NCBI RefSeq assembly: GCF_905404315.1
Contig: NC_066277.1
Coordinates: 15,027,501-15,091,500, forward strand
Reading direction: 5' to 3'
From: Leptidea sinapis
Lineage: Eukaryota; Arthropoda; Insecta; Lepidoptera; Pieridae
Length of the DNA stretch: 64,000 bases
Shown here: positions 56,522-64,000 of the stretch, in pieces
Layout of the letters: every line of letters starts with the position of its first letter
How positions within the stretch are numbered: the stretch's first letter is position 1
Notes under the pieces: model-generated
The model's input: only the letters and a program-made list of their open reading frames with translations
Databases searched by the model: none
Told to the model about the DNA's origin: nothing
Made by a program: the position numbers and the translations under genes

Positions 56522-56632
56522 CGAACGGTTGGCTCAGTGGAAGAGCGCTCACACGAAACGCGATAGGTCACAGGATCGAGTCCGGCATCGTTCATAAATT
56601 ATGTTCCCAAATTTAATTTGTGTAAAATAAGG
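56522..56632 (+). mobile_element. SINE C, tRNA-derived, single copy
   Basis: Head with A box TGGCTCAGTGGAAGAGCGC (56530-56548) and B box GGATCGAGTCC (56573-56583), then CATCGTTCATAAATTATG and AAATTTAATTTGTGTA. The T-arm stem has mismatches, so this is a SINE and not a functional tRNA gene. Confidence 0.65.
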
Positions 56633-56661
56633 CTGATCAATCTTAGTTGCAGTAGAAGTTA

Positions 56662-57163
56662 TCTATGCGTAGAAGTATATAAAATTCTCGTGTCACGGTG
56701 TGCGGGACCGAACTCCTCCGAAACGGCTTGACCGATTCTCATGAAATTTTGAGTGCATATTGGGTAGGTCTGAGAATCGGACAACATCTATTTTTCATCC
56801 CCCTAAATGTTAAGGGTGGTCAACACTATTTTTATTTTTTTATTTTTTTTTTATTTGTTTGATTATGAGTCAGCATTAAAAAATACATACAAATTCAAAT
56901 TTTCTCCCAACGATCAACACTTACTTTTGTATCGCGATTTTAATATTATTCTAATCCATCCACAGACACGCCATAGAGTTGCAATATGGCAATCGAATAT
57001 AATGATTATTGTAGTACCATAAATTTTATGTACGATATATTTGGTAGGTCTGAGAATCGGTCGTCATCTATTTTTATACCCTAAAAATATTAATTATTGT
57101 AATTTTTTTATTATTTTATATGGCGTTGGCAAACGTTGTATTACGTTTGCTGTGCCAGCTAGT
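56662..57163 (+). mobile_element. Non-autonomous Helitron
   Basis: Begins TCTATGCGTAGAAGTATATA and continues ATTCTCGTGTCACGG, a usual lepidopteran Helitron start. Ends with a 7-bp hairpin GCAAACG/CGTTTGC (57129-57135, 57144-57150) followed by CCAGCTAGT. The phrase TAGGTCTGAGAATCGG occurs twice inside. No coding capacity. Confidence 0.75.
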
Positions 57164-58120
57164 ACTCAGCTAGCTTATGAATAAATATCTAAATAAAAGT
57201 GTTTATTTAATTTAATTTTATTCATTTCAAGGAATATCAACAGCTATTTGCATATAATAAAAATACAATGACGTTCTATTCATTACAGATAATTTATGTC
57301 ATACAAAATTAAAGCCGAAATATAGCACATGCCATAAATCACCTCATAATAAGCTTTGACTGCCATATCTATTAACAATTCTGTGCTTACTCCAGAGGGC
57401 CTACCATCAACTTTTAATAAGCGATGCTATTCCAATGCAGTTCAGTTTAGGTACCTAAACCGAATCGCTAAAATTCGTACCATGAAGTGCCTTTTACTGA
57501 ATGGCATGAAAACGCTTATGAAAAATGAACGAAATAAATTTGTCTATGTTCTGCGGTGTGAGAAATAGATGACGCTCTACAGTCGTTGCATAAGTTTGTC
57601 TCTCTTACTCGATCCATATGCGTTGCGTTTCGAAACCTAAAATGATCTTAGCGGTTTTTTTGCGTAGAAAATACTAATAATACATTTTAAGATTGCGCTT
57701 TATAGCGGTAATTATAAACCATTAAGCCCTTTTTTTGTACTTCTTAAATAATAGTAATATAAATAAATATAGTTCTTTGAATTACAAATTAAATTTTTGC
57801 TTATGTGTTTTCGTAAAAATAACGAGTTAAGACAGGAGCACAGAGTACCTATATTTTTTATATTCGCTCTTGCGAACAAGCTATACGCTATTTATAACTA
57901 TATATAGCCCGAGCCCTTACTGCATCGTCTTTAGTATTTTCATTGTTGTATATTATTTTCAGTATTTTGTTTTACAAAAAAGTACAATAAAGTAGTCTCA
58001 TCTCATCTTTTATCAATAAAATTTTCCTTTTCTGTATGTTTTCACTATTTTTCAAATGTTATTAACAACACGATTCACTTTCCTCTAAGGAAGTAGCAAC
58101 TTATTTCGAATCGCTCATTT
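57164..58120. other. AT-rich stretch, nothing recognised
   Basis: Only short chance frames. One of 71 codons at 57356-57568 has no family resemblance and no coding-like composition. Confidence 0.4.
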
Positions 58121-58126
58121 TGACAC

Positions 58127-58280
58127 ATAAGCTATCCAGTTTAGGTTGAAATATTATATCATGGTATGAATGAATGAACGAACTAAATCGGTTTGCTATT
58201 CAATTGACATCATTTTTGGCATTCAATTGACATCATTGCGATTTAATCAGTTGATTTGACTTCAACCTAAAATAGATAGC
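58127..58280. mobile_element. Possible MITE
   Basis: AGCTATCCAGTTTAGGTTGAA on the left (58131 on) mirrors TTCAACCTAAAATAGATAGCT on the right (to about 58274). The phrase TTTAGGTTG recurs at 58320. The middle holds the direct repeat ATTCAATTGACATCATT twice. Confidence 0.5.
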
Positions 58281-58574
58281 TCTAATCACGTCGTAGTACG
58301 AAATAGCAAAGCAGTTCATTTTAGGTTGTCAATTGAATCGCAATTAGACTTCATGGTAAGCCCGCAGTTGTTTAAAATATTATTGGTCAATAGGCAGCAA
58401 TGTAAACATACTTTCAGCTTAAGCTGCGTGTTTTGAATTTAGAACCTGATTTGGACAGTGACATCAGCGGAGTAGCAGTTAGGTATTTTTTTAACCCTTA
58501 AGAAAAAGAAGGTTACTATAAGTGTTACGTTTGTCAGTCAATTATTGAATTGAACAAAGTTTATTTGACTTTGA

Positions 58575-58980
58575 CTCTACATAAATTCAAATTCAAATAT
58601 TTTTATTCAAAATAGAATGTGACATCACTTATTTAAAGTCAAAAACTACCACCCATTCCTAACCATAATTAGTTAAAGGCATCTAGAGTAGTAGGTTCGT
58701 AGTTGATGGCTAGCACTACTTAATTAAACTTACTAAACTACTTAATAAATATGGCCATTCCCTACAAACAGCAGGTTTATGTGAAACAGACATAAATGCT
58801 GGAGCCTTAATCCACAAAACAGCTGTTTTGTTGGGCTAGCTTGAAATATCGTGAGTAAAAAACTCAAAAATCAGGCTTGCGTTCTCAGCAATTTCCTTCT
58901 CCAAAAATTAATATTGGGATTTATAGATTTATTCAATTCGGTCCAAAAATAACACATTTTTCAATGAAACACATTGGCAG
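58575..58980 (-). mobile_element. LINE 3' UTR fragment
   Basis: Starts with an AAATTC/TTTGAA tail repeat and continues CAAAAACTACCACCCATTC, a phrase common at the 3' ends of lepidopteran LINEs. No coding part seen. 58980-59540 holds nothing I recognise. Confidence 0.4.
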
Positions 58981-59539
58981 TCCCTTATATCAATATTGAC
59001 CGCTTAATTTTTTTTTTATAAATTATTTTAATTACAGTCCATGTGAAGCGGTGCAACACAAACACTAAAATGTCATGACTTAATTAAATGTAAATTAATT
59101 GAATCAAGCCATAATAATTATTGAGTACATTTCAAAGTAGGGGAAACAGTTGTACCTAGGACAGTTTTTTAGATATTTATTTTATATTTTTATTTGACGT
59201 ACTGTACTTAAATGATTTTTACATATTTTATAAGATCAATCATTTAAGTATTCACCACCAAAATATCAAAAATGTTTATTTCATACTTACATGTGTTTTA
59301 ATAATTGAAACGAAAAAAAAAGACTTTATGGCCAAGGTATAAATACCTTATGTTCCTATGGCAGTATAATGGTGTACCTAGGACATATTGCGGAATTGCG
59401 GTTAATTTATGGAAAATATAAGTGACTACTTTCAAATTGAATAGTCAGTATCACTACTGACGTACAGAATACACTAGACAATAGAATTTAACATCGCGGG
59501 ATTTTTTGCAACCAGCCTAATGGCCAAGGTACAACAGGA

Positions 59540-59825
59540 TCCTCTACACTTTGTGCGTACAAAAATTGAAATTTCAGTGGGCAGGACATGTCACGCGGGT
59601 AACAGATCACAGATGGACCAAAAAAGTTACATTCTAGAACGGCCCACTAGGCAAAAGAACAAGAGGTAGACCTATCACAAGATGGGAAGATGCTATTAAA
59701 GTAATAGCTGGTCCAAACTGGAGAAAAATAGATTAAGACAGAGTCAAATGGGCATCGTTGGAGGAGGCCTACACAAATTCTGAAGTTCCAGTAGATGAAA
59801 TAAAAATTTAGTAACTATGAATACT
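59540..59825 (+). mobile_element. RTE-type LINE ORF2 C-terminus
   Basis: The plus strand reads KFQWAGHVTRVTDHRW, then GKRTRGRPITRWEDAI, WRKID, and VKWASLEEAY. This is the conserved W-GH-R...RGRP..RW tail of RTE-like ORF2 proteins. One internal stop. Confidence 0.75.
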
Positions 59826-59884
59826 ATGATATAATACATAGGATACACATAAAATTGTAGTAAGAGACCAGAGAGAGAGTTTAC

Positions 59885-60190
59885 AAGTGGGAGGCTCCTT
59901 TGCAAAGGATGCCGGCTAGGTTATGGGTACCATAACGGCGCCTATTTCTGCCGTGAAGTAGTAATGTGTAAACATTAATGTGTTTCGGTGTGAAAGGCGC
60001 CGTAGCTAGTGAAATTGTTACTGGGCAAATGAGACATAACATCTTATGTCTCAAGGTGACGATCGCAGTGTAGTGCCACTCAGTATTTTTGGCTCTTTTA
60101 ATAATTCTGAGCGGCACTGCATTGTTATGGGCAGAGCGCATTAATTACTATCAGCTGAACGTCCAGCCCGTCTCGAAAAAAAGAAAAAGA
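59885..60190 (+). mobile_element. Repeat A, full copy
   Basis: From AGTGGGAGGCTCCTTTGC to GCCCGTCTCGAAAAAAAG, ending in an A-rich tail. Confidence 0.8.
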
Positions 60191-60394
60191 AACTACTTAC
60201 ATGGAAGAAATTGAACAAAAGTACCACATACATAGAGTTTCAGAAATGTAAATTTACTGGAAATAAAAGGCATTATTTATTTTATTTATTTATTTGATTA
60301 CATGATACATAATATATAAACCTTTAAAACAATTTTCATCCTGTAATACTTTCTCCTGCGAGAAAGAAAGAAAAAGTACTACAAAGGTGTGTAA

Positions 60395-60540
60395 TGAATT
60401 TTCTTGTGCGGTGTATCCGGGATGATACGACATGGGTACCTTAAAAAAAAGCGCGTACACCTTCAAGGCCGGCAACGCTCCTGTGATTCCTCTGGTGTTG
60501 CAAGAGAATGTGGGCGGCGGTGATCACTTAACCCTTAACT
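60395..60540 (+). mobile_element. LINE ORF2 C-terminus and 3' UTR
   Basis: Plus-strand relative of 14969-15314: YDMGTLKKSAYTF, then VIPLVLQENVGGGDHLT. Confidence 0.7.
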
Positions 60541-61022
60541 TAATGTTTTTACTTCACTGTGTGTAAATTAATCAGTTAAGTGCTATATATCGTTGAGATC
60601 GCCGTTTCAAGACGAATCCAACGATATATCGTTTGTTAATATCGGACCTATACAAAGGGAAATAGTCATTTCCTTTGTTCCGAGTTGTGGGTGACGCTCC
60701 GCAGAGCGTCGCGGTGTCGCTAGTGTCGCATTCCCGCGAGACTCGCGGCGAGCGCGGCGAGCGCGGCTCGCGTTTCTCTCTGTGGCGCCGAGCAGCGACG
60801 CTGACAGTGTGCTGAATTAGAGGACACTAGCGTAGTGGTAACACTTAGATATAAGTAGTTAATAAGAACTTTGTGCTTAGATACTCTATAGTAGGTTTAG
60901 TGTTTAGATATAGTTTATTTATTAATTAGTATATATTGATAGTTAGTAAGTTATGTCTTAATTTTTTTTTCCCGTGTGTTTATCTGTTTCCATTGTTGCC
61001 TGTAGCTTGTAAACTTGCAACA

Positions 61023-62875
61023 ATGGACACGGATAGTCTAAACGAGTCCAGCTGCTCGGAATATGGTGTTGGCCGCAAACGGTCATTTTATAAACGGTCG
61101 AGCAATTCCGGCCAAGACTCGGCTACAGAGACTGAGGCATCGGTGGAGAGGAGGGCCAAGCAAGCCAAAAAGAAGGCTGCGGGTCACTCAACAGGGTTGG
61201 CTCAGGCCAAAAAAGCCTTACTATCGGGTAAGGAAAGTGAATATGAGAGAGAGATGGAAAAGAAGCTCAGGGGTCAGGCTTTCCGGAAGCCTGCTGCTGT
61301 TGAGCTTGATGCCGAGCCTGGAATCTCGGATGAGATTCTAGGCAAGGACCTGGAGAGGATGGCGGGGTTCGAAATCCTGCAACGGGCGAATAAGCGGTCC
61401 CAGAAGATCCTGGACATCGCCTTAAAGTCGGGCAACCTGAAGGGCGGCAGCTCCGCGATGAAGCGCGGCGGTTGTCAAACGACAACAATCGCCTGAGAGC
61501 GCGGGTCACCGACCTTGAGAATGACCTGAAGGCCATGCGCAGGGAGTTCTCGGAACGCAAGGCTGTGGAGGACACAGTGGTGGCGGAGGCTCCATCCTCG
61601 GAGGCAGCCATCATCAAGAAGGTGGTCGAAGGTCTGAAGGGTGACCTGGCGCGAACCATCGGCGAGATGATGGACGCCAAGCTGGCTGGTATCGAAGACC
61701 GGTTGCTGCCGGCACCGGTGGTCCGGCCGCCCCTGGCAGCTGCCACCAGGCAGGTCGAGCGGAGCACTAGAGAGGAAGCTCCCCAGGGCCCCCCTGTCCC
61801 AGCGGCAAATCCTCAAGCCGATTCGTGGACCAAGGTGGCGGCGAGGGGAAAAAAGAAGAGGACGCAGCCTGCTCCAACAACGGTCAACACGACGTTGACC
61901 GCGCCGGCTAATCCGGCTCCGCAGGCGCAGGCTGGAATCCGCCGGATACGTGCGACTGAGTCCACCAAGCCAGTGGAGCCGGTGAAGTCGGTGAAGCCGA
62001 CAAAGGGAGATGGGCTGGCAGGATCGCCCAAAGCGAAGGTGAGCCTAAGGCCACCTTCAACTGCAGCGGTGGTCATCACCCTGTCCAAGGATGCGGTAGC
62101 GGGGGGCGCAACGTATGCTTGGGCACTCACCGCTGCTAAGCAACGGGTCAGCTTGGCGGACATAGGGGTGAAGGAGGTCCGCACGCGGAAAACGGCCCTG
62201 GGAAGCCGAATTCTCGAAATTGGGGGGCCCGAGCGGTCTCAGCAAGCTGATAGGCTTGCTGAGGAAATACGGGGAGCATTAGTAGGGATCGCGACTGTCA
62301 ACCGGCCTGTGAAATCAGTGGATATACGGATCAGCGGGCTGGAAGACAGCGTGACGCTAGATGACGTGGTGGGGGCCGTTGCTGCCAGGGGGAATGTTCC
62401 CCGCGAACATGTGCGTGCGGGGCGTATCTCCATGGGCAGCACGATAGTAAAGTGCCCCACCACAGCAGCAAAGGCGATCATGCAGGATCGCCTTTGTATC
62501 GGATGGAGCACCGTACGGGTCACCCTCCTTGAGGCTAGGCCTTTACGGTGCTTCCGGTGCTACGGCATCGGACATGGCAGTGCAACGTGCACTGCAAAGG
62601 ACCGCAGCGGCCTATGTTGCCGCTGTGGTGGGGCAGGGCACCTTGCACAAAGTTGCACCGAGGAGCCAAGGTGCGACGTCTGTGCCGATGCCGGGGCACC
62701 CGCAGGACACCGCATGGGGGGGCGGAGGTGCAACCCCCCGCTAATTAAAAGGAACACACCGAGAACGGGGGTGCCGGCCCCCGCCATGTCCATGGAACCG
62801 AGCGCACCGAGCGCGCCCACCAGTCTGGAGGGTACGGTTGCTCCTCAGGGGGAGCTTGAACAAATGTCGTCGTAA
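61023..62875 (+). CDS. R1-like LINE ORF1 (gag-like) with one frameshift
   Basis: Starts at ATGGACACGGAT (61023). The first frame (61023-61496) is basic and rich in K/R/E. Near 61465-61475 the reading must shift to the frame that is open to TAA at 62875. That frame carries a coiled coil (ARVTDLENDLKAMRREF), a P/A-rich linker, an RRM-like or MA-like stretch (about 62200-62500), and three zinc knuckles: CFRCYGIGHGSATC, CCRCGGAGHLAQSC and CDVCADAGAPAGHRMGGRRC (62548-62740). This layout is that of R1-clade ORF1 proteins that bind element RNA. The shift is probably a single-base indel; no A-rich slippery site is seen at the junction. Confidence 0.85.
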
Positions 62876-64000
62876 TGGACGGTACGACACTGTTCGAGCT
62901 CCTTCAGGGGAACCTTAATCACTCGGCTGGGGCACAGGACTTATTCCTGCAGTCAATGGCCGAGTGGGGTGTGGATGTGGCGGTAGCGGCGGAGCCATAT
63001 AGTCCTCCCGAGAGAAGTAATTGGGCGGCGGACTCTCATGGCTTGGTCGCAATTGTTGCACGGTCAGGGGGTCCGCCCCTGATAGCTCGGGAAAGGGGGG
63101 ATGGCTTTGTCGTAGCAGACTGGGGCCCTCTAACAGTGGTGGGGGTATATTTTTCTCCTAACAGACCTCTGTGGGAGTTTGAGGGCTTCCTGGGCTGCCT
63201 TGGGCCGGCCATCAGGAAGGCCAGGTCCCGCCTCATATTGGTCATGGGGGACTTCAACTGTCGCTCACGCAGTTGGGGCGACACCATGATCGGAGTGCGG
63301 GGTGCTCCCTTGGTAGCATGGGCGGCTGAGCTGGGTCTCGTCGTTCTTAACACCGGGGGAGTAGCGACGTGCGTGAGGCCTCAGGGGGCATCGATAGTTG
63401 ACATTACCCTCGCCTCCCCTGAGGCGTCGTGCAGGGTCACTGGCTGGCGGGTGGTGGAGGATGTGGAGACCCTGTCGGACCATAGGTACATCCGACTGGG
63501 GGTCCTCACATCTAGGTGCTGCCCGGCTCCTGAGATCCCACCGGAGGGGGTGAACTCGGCCTTCCCGAGATGGGTGATTACTCACCTTGATCGGGAATTG
63601 GCCGAGGAGGCGGCGATCGTAAGATCGTGGCTGAGGCCCGGAGGCCCAGCTATGACGGACGACGTGGAAGCGCTGGCTCTTGACTTTAAGAGGGCGATGA
63701 AGTCCCTCTCAGACTCTTCGATGCCACGTTGGAAGAGGGCCCCGCGCAGGACGGCTGTTTTCTGGTGGTCACGGGAGCTAGCCGTCCTACGCACCGAAAG
63801 CATAGGGGCCCGTAGGGCCTATCTGCGGAGTCGGCGTCGGAGAGGCGATACGCCTGAAGTAATGGAGGGCCTTCGAACGGTATATTATGACCGAAAGAGG
63901 GCTCTCCAGTCTGCGATCAGGCAGGCTAAAGAGAAGGCCTATGAGGACCTTCTCGATGGCCTGGAGAGGGACCCGTGGGGGCGCCCTTACCATTCAGCTC
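62875..64000 (+). CDS. R1-like LINE ORF2, endonuclease (partial, open to window end)
   Basis: The ATG at 62875-62877 overlaps the ORF1 stop (TAATG), pointing to reinitiation. The frame stays open for all 375 codons in the window. The apurinic-like endonuclease is complete: GNLNHSAGAQDLFLQ at the start, VAVAAEPYS, VVGVYFSPN, LVMGDFNCRSRSWGD, IVDITLASP and LSDHRYIRLGV. The RT domain would follow beyond 64000. The DFNCRS and SDH boxes are intact, so this copy may be recent. Typical R1 elements insert in 28S rDNA, but the flanks here are not rDNA, so this is a relative with other target choice or a misplaced copy. Confidence 0.88.
   Translation, partial: MDGTTLFELLQGNLNHSAGAQDLFLQSMAEWGVDVAVAAEPYSPPERSNWAADSHGLVAIVARSGGPPLIARERGDGFVVADWGPLTVVGVYFSPNRPLWEFEGFLGCLGPAIRKARSRLILVMGDFNCRSRSWGDTMIGVRGAPLVAWAAELGLVVLNTGGVATCVRPQGASIVDITLASPEASCRVTGWRVVEDVETLSDHRYIRLGVLTSRCCPAPEIPPEGVNSAFPRWVITHLDRELAEEAAIVRSWLRPGGPAMTDDVEALALDFKRAMKSLSDSSMPRWKRAPRRTAVFWWSRELAVLRTESIGARRAYLRSRRRRGDTPEVMEGLRTVYYDRKRALQSAIRQAKEKAYEDLLDGLERDPWGRPYHSA

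Larger units (their letters stand above)
60640..64000 (+). mobile_element. R1-clade-like LINE, 5' part, continues past window
   Basis: A marked rise in GC begins near 60690. A 5' UTR (to 61022) precedes ORF1 (61023-62875) and ORF2 (62875 to window end). A TAATG overlap joins the two ORFs. Base composition differs sharply from the AT-rich surroundings. The left border is estimated. Confidence 0.85.

Noticed and set aside
56522..56600. A functional tRNA
   Set aside because: The T-arm stem has mismatches and the sequence continues into a SINE tail.
61023..62875. A host zinc-finger protein
   Set aside because: CCHC knuckles plus a TAATG link to an endonuclease identify it as ORF1 of an R1-like element.
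61267..63993. Long minus-strand frames opposite the R1-like ORFs
   Set aside because: GC-rich coding DNA creates long antisense frames; none has family motifs.
1..64000. CRISPR array, bacterial operon or viral integration
   Set aside because: No regularly spaced repeats, no operon-like gene packing and no viral structural genes; FP-like similarity at 35.9 kb belongs to a LINE ORF1.

Overview
The window looks like nuclear DNA from an insect, very probably a moth or butterfly. It is AT-rich, has GT-AG introns of 0.3-4 kb, and is crowded with elements typical of lepidopteran genomes: RTE, jockey/CR1-like and R1-like non-LTR retrotransposons, mariner relics, Helitron ends, and a ~300 bp dispersed repeat present as six long and two short copies. 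I see no bacterial-type operons, CRISPR array or rRNA.

Only two host genes can be supported. They are tandem, same-strand paralogues of a major facilitator superfamily sugar transporter of the insect Tret1-like (facilitated trehalose transporter-like) group. Gene A occupies 632-16600; its first exons lie left of the window and seven 3' exons are present. Gene B occupies 39453-56040, has ten coding exons and an uninterrupted 480-residue reading frame. The last seven exons correspond one to one, with the same phases, and many intron stretches still align. This makes gene B a natural empty-site control for insertions in gene A, and the reverse.

Layout: 1-16600 is gene A with introns full of mobile elements (LINE relics, a mariner, a 2.8 kb RTE element with target-site duplication). 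16600-39450 is intergenic: a MITE, a tRNA-headed SINE, a Penelope-like fragment with a hammerhead-ribozyme-like fold, a nearly full-length LINE on the minus strand (18.2-23.3 kb), a second long LINE on the plus strand (29.2-33.5 kb), a LINE ORF1 piece and a second mariner. 39453-56040 is gene B, with two P-element-like MITEs, a Helitron, and LINE and SINE fragments in its introns. 56041-60540 holds SINE, Helitron, MITE and LINE tails. 60.6-64.0 kb is the 5' part of a GC-rich, R1-clade-like LINE that runs off the window with ORF2 still open.

The most notable observations are: two mariner copies that both carry N in place of the third catalytic D; two MITEs with 8-bp target duplications and a relic that reads like the start of a THAP zinc finger; hammerhead-like folds in two Penelope-like fragments; a fold-back element built from a tRNA-derived SINE; and a clean RTE empty site between the two paralogues. 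All calls come from reading the sequence; no database search was made.
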